Origin: Apostichopus californicus
Taxonomy: Eukaryota; Echinodermata; Holothuroidea; Aspidochirotida; Stichopodidae
Direction: 5' to 3'
Assembly: GCA_020650975.1 (NCBI GenBank)
Contig: JAIPMN010005610.1
Span: forward strand, 957 to 55,842
DNA: 54,886 nt
Every line of letters starts with the position of its first letter. Position 1 is the first letter of the stretch. Both the position numbers and the translations under genes were made by a program. This document shows, in pieces, positions 23,801 to 32,090 of this stretch. The notes under the pieces were generated by a model. The model saw only the letters and a list, made by a program, of their open reading frames with translations. It did no database searches and had not been told where the DNA came from.

Positions 23801-26800
23801 GGCCTAGTCATTATTGCCAATTGTGGCAACCCCCTCACTGCCTAACAGAAATAGACAAAGAATAAGAAAAGACATTAAATAATAAATCTGTTGAAACTGC
23901 ATATGCTCTAACCTAAGCTAGGTGTGAACTCCATAAATTTTCATCAGGTTTGACGAAATCCAGGAAAATTCAACGTATTCCTGCTGAGGACTTGCTTCTT
24001 GGAAGACTTTTGTTTAGATTTTTTAACGTGAAAGGTAAACGACTGAAGGAGAAGTAGCTAACTCTTCATCTTGCGTTAGTGTTGGCTTGGCTTAATATCT
24101 TTTGGTTTGCATTAGAAGAGGCTCATCCTTGTAGGTGTCACATTAAAGCTATTAAATGTTAGAAAAGCGATGTTAGATTGCCTTAATGCATAAACAAATC
24201 AAGCTGCATCGTTTGGCCACAATCTGTGGAGAGGGAATAAAATTATCATGCTGCGATTCTTGAAAGATGTAAAGAGTTTATATTTAAGTAGGGCATTGTT
24301 GAAGAGGAATAAGGGAGAGAGTCCAATGAAATGATTATTAGTTATTTTAATATCATGGATGATAGTTTGTTGGGAATTGGTGTTAAAATTGTTTGGAATA
24401 CTTCATCTCTGATGCTTTATTTCTGCAGATGTGTCTAGTTTTTTTTTCATCATTATAAATTATCAAGACCAATAGTTTACTTTGAAAGCTTTTGATATAT
24501 TTAATCATCATGTTGTCCTAGCGATTGATAGTAAGCTAGAAGTAATATCTAGTTTTTAACAAATTGTAAAGCTTTACACCACAAGGCTCAAAACGGTGAA
24601 GAGGGGGGGGGGGGTTGAGATACATGTAGTCAAGATACTATGGGGGGATTTGGGGGCAGGTTTGGGGGGAAAGGTGAGGTAATCTGGTAATCTGTTTGAG
24701 GTAACTTTACCTGCTTGAATTTCCAAAGTTTAGTTTTGCTTAGTTGTTATGAGACATAAATTCCTTTCCCTTAACAACTGACATTGCATATATACTCAAG
24801 CACAAGGTTCAACACAATAAAACAGGCTCTGTTTTCTAAGGGAAAAGTGAAAACTCTTTGTTACTTGCCCCTACTTGTCCTAGGAAAATTGTTTGATGGA
24901 ACAAAAACTCATAGAACATTTGAGGAAACTTTTAATTCATGTACTGTGGACTTAATTTTTGTTGTTGCTTGTTTGGGCAATTCTTGTGAAAGTTACCTCT
25001 TCCAAATAAAAGAAGGTATTTTGAGAATGATTGATTCATCCGTTTATCTGAGAAGCTCTTTGAAACGGCGCCCCAAGGAAAGCAGAACGTGCCATTAACG
25101 AGGGCAAATCAGCCATAGCGACCGCTACTACAGAGAAACAAGACACTTGTTGAAATAGAGCAGATAGTCGAAGAATGATAAAAGGAGGCACGGGTTTACT
25201 CAAAAGACATCATGTCATGTAGTTTGGTGCAATAATTCTAAAAGAAACTTTGTAAACGGTTCTAATGCCTCGGCAGATTACTGGGATGAATTTCTCGTAA
25301 ATTAGGTTCACAGATAGCCCCGTCGGTCTCCTTGGGCTTGATAAATGCCATCTGTGAATGACAACCTGTTGATAACGAATGGATCAAACAAAACTTTTTC
25401 TCTCTCCTCGTTAAAGCAGAAGTAGGAGCTAAATTTTCTGTGTTTCTGTCACTTTTTTTGTTGCTATTTCACTGTTATTTCGAATGTAAGAAAATTTGTT
25501 AAAGTCGGAATAGGTGTCTGCTCAGCTAAACTGTATTTATTAAAATTGATGATTCTTTGACTAAGTTTCTCTTTTTTCCCCCAACCTGAAACTGTCCTGC
25601 ATCTTAACAACATTTCAATATGACGCACAGCATTATTTCCCATTTTCATAGATGTTTTTTGTTATGTCTTGCATGATGCAAAGAAAACCGACCATTTTTT
25701 TTTTTTTTTTTGTATTACAAATTATAACATTATTTGTGTGACATTTATTTGTAAATTGTATTCCTTTGGGCAATATTGTATAAATGATTAATTTGATTAA
25801 TTTGATACAAATTCACAGCACGGACGTGTTTGTTTATTGACGTTTTAGATATGTGCTAGTCCGTATAAGTGGTAATTGCACCTTATTTAAAATTTAGTAA
25901 CCAGCGACAAGTACATAAACCACAAAGCAAAGGGAAACAGGTAATTGCATAGCGTTGATGTGACAGATTAAATGCCCCACCCCCCCACTCCTGCTTCTTC
26001 AAAAAATGTAAAAAGAGAGTTAGAATTTTGAGACTTTTTTACTTCAGCGAAGTGTAGCAAGCTCTACCCTCCTTTAATAATGGTCAATAGACACCTCCTA
26101 ATGGGATGGAAAACCTCCCAAATATATCACCAATGATTTATCTCTCTTGACGGTTTGCTTTATCTCCCGAGGAGTGAAATGCCATCTCACCCGTGTTTGT
26201 TACTCTCTCTTCTCCCAGATACGCAGTCATCCTAGCTTTCGATGTCAAAGTCGAGAGGGACGCGCAGGAAATGGCGGATAAAGAGGGCATTAAGGTCTTC
26301 CAGGCTGACATAATTTACCACCTCTTCGACAGTTTCACGAGATATCGAGAGGAGCTGAAAGCCAAGAGGCGGGATGAGTTTAAGCATATAGCTATCTTTC
26401 CTTGTAAGCTGAGAGTCATCCCACAGTTCATCTTCAATGCCAGGAATCCCATAGTGATGGGGGTGCAGGTAGAGGCAGGCATCGTCAAAGAGGGAACTCC
26501 TATTATCATTCCGAGTAAAGAGGTACGTGCACACGAGGAGGAGGAGAATGGAAGGGGTGAGGGCCCCGGGATTAAAATAGAGGGAGGGGGAGGGGGAGTA
26601 AAGAAGGGAATAGTAGGAGTTAGGATTGGTGCAGGAGTATGCTGTTTGGTGTATGTGGACAGTGTGATGGATATCTGGTTTGTTATTAGTAGCACCACAA
26701 AAGGTTGAATGTAGTGGGGTTTGGAGGCTGGGGGGCGGTGGAGCGGTGGGGGGTTGGGTCAAGGTAAATGTGAGTGGATATCCATGTGATTGAATGTAGT

Positions 26801-29800
26801 ATGGATAAAGCTTTGTATATAAATGTAATGGTGAAAGTCTCTTGGTTTGGTTTAGGTAGATGATTAGGGGTGCATGGAGGGGGTCGAGGAGGTGGAGGGG
26901 CCAGGGATGTCAGGATCATATGGACATGTAGGGTACGACTGGGTAACAGGTAGAAAGGAATAGTTGCATGATGTATGTAGAAATGAAGCTGATGACAATG
27001 TGGTTATTAATGTTCTAAATTTGGGAATGAGTTCATGTTAGAAGGTAGACTTGATTTAATGTTGAGAGAGAGAGAGAGACTGTTACACTGTAAAATATTA
27101 TGCAGGAAGTCGAAAAAAGGATTTAAGGTTCATCATACAACTATCTTTGAGCAAATAATGGCTTCTTATTACAAAAGCAAGTCACCAATCAATTTTTATA
27201 TAATGCACTGAATTTATTTTGCTGGATAAATACAATTTTATTAATTTTGTTTTCATTAAGTCTCTGCTGTGTTTGGTTCTCTTAGGAACATTGTTATGAA
27301 TGGATACAGTATATAATCCTGATAAAATACATTTCCAATAATTAAGGATCGTTGTGCAGGGTTTTGTTGATTATTTTCAAATCCCTCAAACTGCTCTGTT
27401 AACCAATGGCTTTAGTCCTGAAATTTGCTAATGGATGCAAAACTAACTTTAATCAATTGTCAGGCATTATACAAATAATTTAATGTTTTTATTTATTTTT
27501 ATATTTTTCTTGCAGAATTTGGAGATAGGTGTTGTAAGCAGCGTGGAGGCTAACCACAAACAAGTCGAGAGCGCTCGAAAAGGGCAAGAGGTTTGTGTCA
27601 AGATTGAGAATGTTTCCGGAGATGCCCCAAAGATGTACGGTAGACACTTTGATGCCAACGACATGTTGGTCAGTAAGGTGAGAGAACAGGGAAAGTTTCC
27701 GGCTGGACTAGAAGAGATGAAAAATATTGCTCCGTTTGGGTGATAACCTAAGCTTAAAGATGTCTGGGAGCTGCCAAATGTGTGTAAATCTCTGATGCGA
27801 TAAGTGACCAGTTAGGAACCAAACCTTTTCCCAAAGTTTCAAGGGTAGAATGTGAATATGTTTGTTGACGCTGAAACCGATGAAGCACATGTGGCTTGAT
27901 GATTTTGTATTTAGACTTAGTTTAGTTTTAGTTTAGTAGAAAAAAAGGATCAGGAGGGACACTCAAGTCCCCATCAAGGACCCTATAGGAGAGAAAAAAA
28001 AACTGAAGACACAAACACTCAGACCTGATTACAATGCTTAAAGTGCTTGTCCAAAGCATTCTTAAACCCGTTGACACAACTATCTCAGGCAAACCGTTCC
28101 ACTCTTTCATCACCCTATTAGAAAAAAAGTTATGCCGAATATTAATCCTACTTTGTGACTTTTGGTGTTTAAGATAATGACCTCTGGTACAACTACTATT
28201 AGCAAACATGAAAAAAAACATGAAAAAAAAGTATGATAAAAAAACATGAAAAAACATGAAAAAAAAAACTTGATGAAGTCTTAAAGCTTTGTGTGCGAAG
28301 GAACATTAAATTTGTGATAACTCCCAAAGGAAGACTCTTCTAAGTAGTCTGGAGATGTAGTTCATTAAAAGTTTTATCTATCATATAGACTAGTGTTGAT
28401 GGACGTGTCTGTGACTCCTATCGTTATAATCTTGTATGTGTCTGGCACACGTTTGTGAGATTAAATCATTATGGGATGGTGATTTCAGCATGGTCTTCGG
28501 TTGTGCATCGTACCTTTAAAATGAACAATGTTATCGTAACTGACAATTTGAAACCCGTAATGAGCACACTACGATGATAGGCAATCTATCAGAAGCCGGG
28601 TATGTGACGACATTGGTTAAAACTTTCATTAAAAAATATGAGTAAAAATTGTAGCTTTTGACAACTCTTTTAAGTTGGGTTCACAGATTGATGCATATTG
28701 TGAACATTAATTATTTATATTACATATGAATTATAACTGACATAAACTGAAACTTATTGTCTTCTAGGAAAAGTTAATTTGTGTCAAAAAAGAAAGAAAG
28801 AAACACAGGTGGTGTTTTAGTCTGAGCAATAATACTGCAGTCTTCTTTTCAGAAGAAAAACAAGGATTTGTCAGGTTTTTAGTAAATTTGCTGTAAAGTT
28901 GGAATCTACAGCAAAGAGCTGTTACTTTTACATTTCTTCTATGAATTGTTGTTTACCTTGAATCATTGACTCTGCTGTCAATGATTCTTGTTTCCTGTCT
29001 CGTATATTTTAGCAAATGCTGTCGCTGCCACTTTCATTTCTTCCGTTTTTTAATCCTACTCCAAAAACTTCTTTGGCTTGGCAGTAATTTAATTCCCGTA
29101 ATTTAGTGGGGCAGGAAATCTTCCATTCGGCACGTTTGCATCTTACACGTCTGAATAAGAACGATGCTTGGAGTAAGTCTGGTGCTGCTGGGATCTGTCG
29201 ATACTAAAGTCATGATAAGCAGCTTCACACTGACTCATGACATCCGGAAATGCATTATTAATGGTTTGTTGCACAGTATTCACACAAGTCCATGGACTGT
29301 TTGTTAACTACAAGAGCGGTGATAGCATGTACTTTATATCTGTTGTGGTAGGATCATTTCAACCAAAGCAAAAAGAGAGAATATTGGTAACGGACGAGGA
29401 AAGATGTTCGAGACCGGGGCGGGAGTCAGATACTATCATCGAGAATGATTTTCTGTTGATATATAAGCCGACCGCGCCCTATTGAATGGTGCTGTACAGT
29501 TAGCTAATAAGCCGCAATGTATCCAGTAACGTGTGTTTTCTAAGAATGGGAAGGGTGCAAGGGGGAGGGGGGGGGGCATGATTTGGTGCACAGAACAGTC
29601 CAAACATTGTAAAATGTTGGACTCATGTTGAGCACATGTGATGGATGAAAATACAACATGATATACCTCACTCATATATTAAAGCAAGGTACAACATTTA
29701 CCCTCTCCCCTCACCCCCCCCCCATCACCCCTTTCTGTTTAGAGGTTACCATCATACTTTGTCACCGATCTCAGTATGTACATTACTTTCCTTGCAGACT

Positions 29801-30464
29801 GTTCCCCCCCCCACCCCCTCATTACCCATTTCTGTTAAGAGGTCACACTCTGTCACCAATCTCAGTAATGCACATTACTTTCCTAACAGACTGCTCTCTT
29901 CACCCACCCCCCCTCATCACATTTCTGCTTTTCTGTTAAGAGGTCATACTTTGTCACCGATCTCAGTCTGTACATTACTTTCTGCGCAGACTGTTCTCAC
30001 CCCCTCCGCCCCCCTCTGCCCCCTCTGCCCCCCTCCCTTCCCCCATCACCCCTTTCTGTTAAGAGGTCATAATTTGTCACCGATCTCAGTATGACATTAC
30101 TTTCCTTGCAGACTGTTCTTTACAGAGTAGATCTTTCTCTGGCATCACCAGAAAGTCTGGTCTCATGAATTTGTTTTTATTTCAAACATTTGAATGTCTT
30201 TGCTGTTTGTAAAAATGCTCTAGTTTTCCGAGCGAGATTGACATATGGAGCATAATATGAATAAAAACATGGAGCTTGGTCAGAATGGTGCAGAGTTACC
30301 AAATGAATGCATAATAAACCCCCTCTCACTTGAATAACTTTCTTTTGGCATCGCAGATCAGTCGAGAATCCATCGATGCTGTCAAGCAATATTTCCGAGA
30401 AGATCTTGAAAAGAGCGACTGGCAGCTGATGATTGAACTGAAGAACATCCTCCAGATAATTTGA
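2799..30464 (+). CDS. EIF5B: eIF5B, eukaryotic translation initiation factor 5B (24 coding exons)
   Basis: Cytoplasmic GTPase that promotes 60S joining and Met-tRNAi positioning at the end of initiation, working with eIF1A; orthologue of bacterial IF2. Coding exons: 2799-2845, 3699-3822, 5252-5301, 6395-6589, 7728-7839, 9084-9336, 9694-9828, 11287-11456, 11802-11994, 12503-12550, 13009-13197, 14082-14317, 15001-15108, 16190-16300, 16864-17073, 18587-18718, 19324-19506, 19886-20047, 20481-20612, 21664-21795, 22498-22574, 26219-26522, 27516-27677, 30357-30464. All junctions are GT-AG and phases agree, giving 1190 residues (human about 1220). Residues 1-584 are Lys/Glu/Ser-rich and low complexity; the G domain starts near 600 with G1 GHVDTGKT (608-615), G3 DTPGH (672-676), G4 NKID (726-729) and SAH (794-796). 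Domains II-IV follow, ending in the short helix that binds eIF1A in known homologues. The start [11 protein letters not shown] resembles the basic MGKKQKNK-type start of the human protein. Transcription start and poly(A) site were not determined. Confidence 0.97.
3699..3822 (+). CDS. EIF5B: eIF5B exon 2
   Basis: Acceptor TTTCCAG, donor GTTAAA (weak but phase-consistent, ends phase 0). Encodes acidic residues 16-57, beginning [12 protein letters not shown], the counterpart of the short acidic ILKELEEL-like segments of the vertebrate N-terminus. Confidence 0.85.
4132..4892. mobile_element. hAT-like non-autonomous element with AACGTCCC subterminal repeats
   Basis: Long inverted repeats start CCAGTCAAAACGTCCCTTTA and are identical at both ends over about 39 bp; each arm then repeats the AAAACGTCCCCG core several times. 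Flanked by a perfect 8-bp direct repeat CTGTATTT (4124-4131 and 4893-4900). An 8-bp target duplication is characteristic of hAT transposons. The 761-bp body has no transposase. Lies in eIF5B intron 2. Confidence 0.72.
5252..5301 (+). CDS. EIF5B: eIF5B exon 3
   Basis: Fifty-nucleotide exon between TGTTATAG and GTAAGT. Encodes a Lys run ([16 protein letters not shown]) and ends in phase 2; the Trp codon at its end is completed by exon 4. Confidence 0.85.
5815..6180 (+). repeat. Tandem duplication, about 176-bp unit, eIF5B intron 3
   Basis: Two diverged copies, starting TTGCTCGTGGAGGTC (5821) and TTGCTGGTGGAGGTC (5997), with shared GGTGAC, ACAGGTCAG and GTAGCACC motifs. A partial third copy may follow. 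Confidence 0.6.
6395..6589 (+). CDS. EIF5B: eIF5B exon 4
   Basis: Acceptor CTTCAG, donor GTGAGT. Encodes [16 protein letters not shown], then a Gly/Ser/Thr/Pro-rich stretch and a Lys cluster; phase 2 in and out. Confidence 0.85.
7728..7839 (+). CDS. EIF5B: eIF5B exon 5
   Basis: Acceptor TTGCCAG. A GTAAGC inside the exon at 7772 looks like a better donor, but using it would leave phase 1, which does not fit exon 6. The downstream GTTAAT at 7840 gives phase 0 and keeps a coding-like stretch (ending EDSKAAPTE), so it was chosen. Confidence 0.75.
9084..9336 (+). CDS. EIF5B: eIF5B exon 6
   Basis: Acceptor CCACCAG, donor GTAAAT, phase 0 to 1. Contains [20 protein letters not shown], matching the conserved [17 protein letters not shown] block of animal eIF5B; predicted as a long charged helix. 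Confidence 0.9.
9694..9828 (+). CDS. EIF5B: eIF5B exon 7
   Basis: Acceptor TTGACAG, donor GTAAGA. Encodes an acidic run, nine consecutive Lys, then [14 protein letters not shown]; phase 1 in and out. The intronic 95-bp satellite begins directly at this donor. Confidence 0.9.
9829..10860 (+). repeat. 95-bp minisatellite, about 11 copies, starting at the exon 7 donor
   Basis: Units begin near 9836, 9931, 10026, 10121, 10216 and onward, period 95 bp, very high identity. Each holds the perfect palindrome CCTGGCCAGG. The array starts at the eIF5B exon 7 border: exon and donor read AAAATGTAAGACGTTGG, later units AAAATGGCTGACGTTGG. Contains an assembly gap, so copy number is uncertain. Confidence 0.92.
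10269..10274. other. Assembly gap (6 N) inside the 95-bp array
   Basis: Six N replace what should be about two bases by comparison with neighbouring units; true array length is unknown. A further single N is at 44579 in a G run. Confidence 0.95.
11287..11456 (+). CDS. EIF5B: eIF5B exon 8
   Basis: Acceptor CCAAACAG, donor GTAAAC, phase 1 to 0. Encodes [20 protein letters not shown] and a long E/K/R helix, matching the conserved VKAMQEALAKLKEEEE block. Confidence 0.92.
11802..11994 (+). CDS. EIF5B: eIF5B exon 9
   Basis: Acceptor TTTTTAG, donor GTATAA, ends phase 1. Encodes the conserved basic block around [20 protein letters not shown] and QQGIIVPEK, aligned with LLTKSQREARARAEATLKLL and QAQGVEVPSK of the human protein. 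Confidence 0.93.
12503..12550 (+). CDS. EIF5B: eIF5B exon 10
   Basis: Forty-eight nucleotides, phase 1 in and out, acceptor TGTCACAG, donor GTAAGT. Encodes [16 protein letters not shown]; low conservation, so it may be skippable without a frame change. Confidence 0.8.
13009..13197 (+). CDS. EIF5B: eIF5B exon 11
   Basis: Acceptor TTATTCAG, donor GTGAGA, phase 1 in and out. Acidic, with two Trp motifs ([12 protein letters not shown] and [10 protein letters not shown]) like the DDWEAM motif of vertebrate eIF5B. Its 3' end is duplicated in the next intron. Confidence 0.9.
13171..13510 (+). repeat. Duplication of the eIF5B exon 11 end with its donor
   Basis: The last part of exon 11, the donor, and about 110 bp of intron (with TCCCTCTGGTCACAAAATG and ATATTAATTGGAAGGGG) recur at 13334-13510 (TCCCTCGGGTCACAAAATG). 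The second copy has a short insertion and G-rich tracts. Confidence 0.85.
13333..13359 (+). other. Candidate 27-nt mini-exon from a duplicated exon 11 end
   Basis: A copy of the exon 11 tail plus its GTGAGA donor lies about 160 bp downstream. It is preceded by CAG, and would encode DEEKEEEEE in the correct phase (1 in, 1 out). The upstream tract is G-rich rather than pyrimidine-rich, so splicing may be weak or absent. Confidence 0.3.
14082..14317 (+). CDS. EIF5B: eIF5B exon 12
   Basis: Acceptor TTTTTTCAAG, donor GTAATT, phase 1 to 0. Encodes a basic start, then long Glu/Asp/Ser runs ([17 protein letters not shown]), and ends [10 protein letters not shown] where the conserved helix before the G domain starts. 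Confidence 0.92.
14286..14660 (+). repeat. Duplication of the eIF5B exon 12 end with its donor, plus a GGGAGAGG-type simple repeat
   Basis: AGACAAAGAGCAGTAACCAG with donor GTAATT, and the following intron (TGATACACCTGACTCAGAG), recur from about 14518 as AGACAAAGAGCAGTGACCAG with GTAATT. Between the copies lies a 16-bp simple repeat (GTGTGGGGAGGGAGAG) at 14414-14500. Confidence 0.88.
15001..15108 (+). CDS. EIF5B: eIF5B exon 13 (P-loop, G1)
   Basis: Acceptor CATTTTTCAG, donor GTAAGT, phase 0 both ends. Contains [27 protein letters not shown] is the G1 nucleotide-binding loop of the IF2/eIF5B family. Confidence 0.97.
15125..15235 (+). repeat. Short tandem duplication at the start of intron 13
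   Basis: CTGTGATTGGTGGTTGCCAT and CTGTGATTGGTGGTTACCAT, each close to ATAGTTGCAGTA and followed by a similar ACC-rich tail, about 67 bp apart. Confidence 0.6.
16190..16300 (+). CDS. EIF5B: eIF5B exon 14 (switch I)
   Basis: Acceptor ATTTTGCAG, donor GTGGGT, phase 0 both ends. Contains [20 protein letters not shown], the nearly invariant switch I/G2 region with its conserved Thr. Confidence 0.97.
16864..17073 (+). CDS. EIF5B: eIF5B exon 15 (switch II, G3)
   Basis: Acceptor TCTCGACAG, donor GTAAGA, phase 0 both ends. Encodes [19 protein letters not shown] (G3, catalytic His in DTPGH) and [20 protein letters not shown]; ends at NK of the G4 motif. Confidence 0.97.
17190..17835. repeat. Degenerate satellite of AGTACTCC/GAGTACT units, intron 15
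   Basis: About 30 units of roughly 21 bp such as GAGTACTAAGCAGTACTCCA. The unit is close to self-complementary (GAGTACT against AGTACTC), so either strand can form many small hairpins. Confidence 0.85.
18587..18718 (+). CDS. EIF5B: eIF5B exon 16
   Basis: Acceptor TCACCTCAG, donor GTTTGT, phase 0 both ends. Begins with ID completing the G4 NKID motif, then DRLYEWK and [14 protein letters not shown], matching the conserved linker in the G domain. Confidence 0.96.
18928..19100 (+). repeat. Tandem duplication of about 86 bp, intron 16
   Basis: Two near-identical copies sharing GGTCTGCACAAGGCTTTGCA and TTAATAGCAGTGGAATGT. Confidence 0.85.
19324..19506 (+). CDS. EIF5B: eIF5B exon 17 (G5)
   Basis: Acceptor CTTTTGCAG, donor GTATGT, phase 0 both ends. 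Contains [17 protein letters not shown] (G5 SAH) and the helix ending [11 protein letters not shown]. The last 45 nt and donor are repeated twice in the following intron. Confidence 0.96.
19507..19830 (+). repeat. Two extra tandem copies of the eIF5B exon 17 end and donor
   Basis: The exon segment from CCATGCTACAG to ATGGAG, its GTATGT donor and about 75 bp of intron recur at about 19560-19680 and 19685-19810. Copies are about 95% alike by eye. Within each, CAG followed by a 45-nt open segment and a donor (19582-19626, GTATGT; 19707-19751, GTATTT) makes an in-frame candidate exon. Confidence 0.9.
19886..20047 (+). CDS. EIF5B: eIF5B exon 18 (domain II)
   Basis: Acceptor TTGACAG, donor GTAAGT, phase 0 both ends. 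Encodes the start of beta-barrel domain [22 protein letters not shown] and [20 protein letters not shown]. Confidence 0.96.
20481..20612 (+). CDS. EIF5B: eIF5B exon 19
   Basis: Acceptor CATTCTAG, donor GTTTGT, phase 0 both ends. Encodes [20 protein letters not shown], the conserved segment linking domains II and III. Confidence 0.95.
21664..21795 (+). CDS. EIF5B: eIF5B exon 20 (domain III)
   Basis: Acceptor TTTTTGTAG, donor GTAAGT, phase 0 both ends. Encodes [20 protein letters not shown], diagnostic of domain III. Confidence 0.96.
21960..22375 (+). mobile_element. 3' end of a CR1/L2-like non-LTR retrotransposon
   Basis: Open frame with [18 protein letters not shown] and [14 protein letters not shown], the usual C-terminus of the reverse-transcriptase protein, then a stop, a short 3' tail (GCGCTTCGAGATTTCTGGGA) and an ATT microsatellite at 22320-22372. 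5'-truncated, inserted in intron 20 about 120 bp before exon 21. Confidence 0.8.
22498..22574 (+). CDS. EIF5B: eIF5B exon 21
   Basis: Acceptor TTTTACAG, donor GTAAGT, ends phase 2. Encodes [20 protein letters not shown] and LEHDGQ. Its 3' end and donor appear to be the source of a satellite in intron 21. Confidence 0.95.
22680..23310 (+). repeat. 41-bp satellite in intron 21, related to the exon 21 donor border
   Basis: About 15-16 units, period 41 bp (starts 22761, 22802, 22843 and so on). Typical unit: TAGTGGAACATACTAGGTAG followed by TAAGTATGAAAGTTTCATTT. The exon 21 border reads TTGGAACATGATGGCC then AGTAAGTATTAAAACATCAT, so the unit matches it over about 30 bp. About nine units keep GTAAGTATG. 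ATGAAAGTTTCAT is itself a palindrome. Confidence 0.85.
23430..23580 (+). pseudogene. Decayed extra copies of eIF5B exon 21 in intron 21
   Basis: 23434-23462 reads AACATGATAGCCAGTAAGCG, against AACATGATGGCCAGTAAGTA of the exon 21 border. 23497-23570 resembles most of exon 21: ATAAATATTGTTCCAGTCCG against ATAAATATTGGTCCAGTCCA, then ATGAAAGCATCAG against ATGAAAGCGTCGG. Small indels break the frame and the donor is lost. Confidence 0.7.
26219..26522 (+). CDS. EIF5B: eIF5B exon 22 (long linker helix, domain IV start)
   Basis: Acceptor CTTCTCCCAG, donor GTACGT. Encodes [20 protein letters not shown], the helix containing [12 protein letters not shown], and domain IV strands ([20 protein letters not shown]). 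It follows a 3.6 kb intron. Confidence 0.96.
27516..27677 (+). CDS. EIF5B: eIF5B exon 23 (domain IV)
   Basis: Acceptor TTCTTGCAG, donor GTGAGA, phase 0 both ends. Encodes [20 protein letters not shown] and [15 protein letters not shown]. Retaining the intron would add about 21 codons before a TGA. Confidence 0.95.
27930..28300 (-). mobile_element. 3' fragment of a CR1-like non-LTR retrotransposon
   Basis: The minus strand encodes [20 protein letters not shown] followed by LPEIVVS, the typical end of a reverse-transcriptase protein; frame decays after this. A-rich simple sequence (28205-28270) lies next to it. In eIF5B intron 23. Confidence 0.7.
29725..30125 (+). repeat. Four-copy tandem repeat with acceptor-like sequence, intron 23
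   Basis: Copies start near 29731, 29829, 29930 and 30054 with TTTCTGTTAAGAGGTCA, contain TTTGTCACCGATCTCAGT, and end CATTACTTTCCTTGCAGACT. C-rich linkers vary in length. Each end resembles a 3' splice site and the array lies 230 bp before the real exon 24 acceptor. Confidence 0.8.
30357..30464 (+). CDS. EIF5B: eIF5B exon 24 (C-terminus, stop)
   Basis: Acceptor GCATCGCAG. Encodes [29 protein letters not shown] and NILQII followed by TGA at 30462-30464, matching the conserved end (EMQKSDWQLIVELKKVFEII in human). Confidence 0.96.
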   Translation: MSRESIDAVKQYFREDLEKSDWQLMIELKNILQII

Positions 30465-31989
30465 CCTGGTTGAATCCATCGTAGACCTTTGGATGACGAA
30501 AAGAGCGGCAACAAGCGAGAAAGCAACAACAAAACAGCCCCACAGAGATGTTTTTGTAAAGGATTCTGGGAATTGACATTGATGCAGCTCATATGGGTCT
30601 GAACAAACTAACGACGGGCGGTCTTCGAAGGAAGGATAAAGTCATGACGCTGTTAAATGGATCAGAACGATTGGCATGCAGGATTTTGGAACTGAAATTT
30701 GTTGGAATTCCAATTGTGAGGGACTAAACTTTACAGACAAACCTTCCCGTACAGATCATTAATTAGTATGTGTTCTGTGATAGTTGATATGTTAGCTTCA
30801 GGAAACATTACTAATGGGTTTCAAAGACAGGTGCAAAAGTAGAGAACCTCTTAATATTTATTATTAACAGTTGTTGCTAGGACAGGTCCAAATTTGAACT
30901 TATGAATAATGGATATCCAAGGTCCGAAGCTGACTTTCTCTGTTTAATCATCTTGAGAAGGAATTGAAATTTTCCAGAACTAAATTGAATCTTGTTAAAC
31001 TAAATGCGTTAAGCATACATTAATTAAAAATTATATATATTTTTGTTCATGTAGGAAACAAATAACAATTCAAGTATTGTTTACAAATTGCAATGATGTA
31101 TTTTGTGAAGGAAATATCTTGAATGATATAAACACTATCAGGTTATGTTATGTATGTAACCTCAACATTGCATGTTAAAATGTGTCACATACAACATTTA
31201 ATATCTATGGTACAGAATTTAATGTCAAGTTATAATGTCTACAACACAGACCCACTAAGAATGCCTGGTCCAGTTTTTAACGTCAAGTTAATTCTTTAAC
31301 ATTAAAACCTACCAAAAGGAAATACATATTTCAGTGTTTAATTTCAACTGTCTCTGTAACATTAAACAGGTTCATATTGAAAAGCTGTACATACGTATGA
31401 GTTATGTATCACATCCACCCTTAATCTTGCCATCCATCTAGGAAACTAGAAGGGCGGATTTGCTCCGAAGGGGGGATATTCCAGTGGCTGAATTTTTTTT
31501 TTTTATCAAAATTGTTTGGAAATACTCTTCATTTTCATGTTACAACCATATTCCTCGTAGCATTTTGTTTGGTGAAGATGTGATCATTTTCAAGGTTTGC
31601 TGATATTTTGCGATTGCATCTGGCAACAGCAGAATGAATGGAGTCGTCATTGCACTTGACTTGACTTGATTTTTTTTTCTCGTTTAAATATTGAAATGAT
31701 TTACCCAAAGATGAATGTAATATTTCTCCAGAAAAGTTGCATTTTTCATGAAATTCTAGATACAGAGAACATTGACAGCTAAGTAAACATTTCAAATGTA
31801 TCACATTTCAAGAATAAAATCGACAAGAAGATTTTAATGGGAAAATAAAGGTATTGAAGAACATCTACTGTGGTACATACTCTGGGAGGTCTCAGCTGTT
31901 TAAATGCGTTAAATTCATTCAACCATATATTCAACATGAACAAAACTGTTAGCAAACTGCTCATCCACTAAAGAGCCTTTGTAAGAGAA

Positions 31990-32090
31990 TGTGTAAAAGT
32001 AAGAGGGCCTGACGTTTCCATCCTAGCAGGAACTTCTTCTGAAGAAGATCCTGCTAGGACCGAAACTTCAGGACCTCTCACTTTTACACA
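31990..32090. mobile_element. 101-bp palindrome with two hammerhead-like cores
   Basis: Near-complete inverted repeat, ends TGTGTAAAAGTAAGAGG and CTCTCACTTTTACACA, centre CTTCTTCTGAAGAAG. The right arm holds CTGAAGA, a stem (GATCCT, loop GCT, AGGACC) and GAAA followed by CTTC, in the order of a hammerhead ribozyme core; the left arm holds a related core on the other strand. Likely a miniature inverted-repeat or Penelope-derived element. Confidence 0.55.

Noticed and set aside
26232-26762. 176-codon open frame antisense to eIF5B exon 22
   Set aside because: Shadow of the coding strand and G-rich intron (Pro/Ser-rich); no start context or homology.
27678-27743. Alternative C-terminus of eIF5B by read-through of intron 23
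   Set aside because: Exon 24 encodes the strongly conserved end; the read-through sequence is not conserved.
29645-30094. 149-codon Pro/Ser/His-rich open frame in intron 23
   Set aside because: Translation of a C-rich tandem repeat; same peptide motif repeats with the DNA unit.
31440-31490. Possible exon reading ETRRADLLRRGDIPVAEF after CATCTAG
   Set aside because: No donor follows before a T run and AT-rich sequence; acceptor tract weak.
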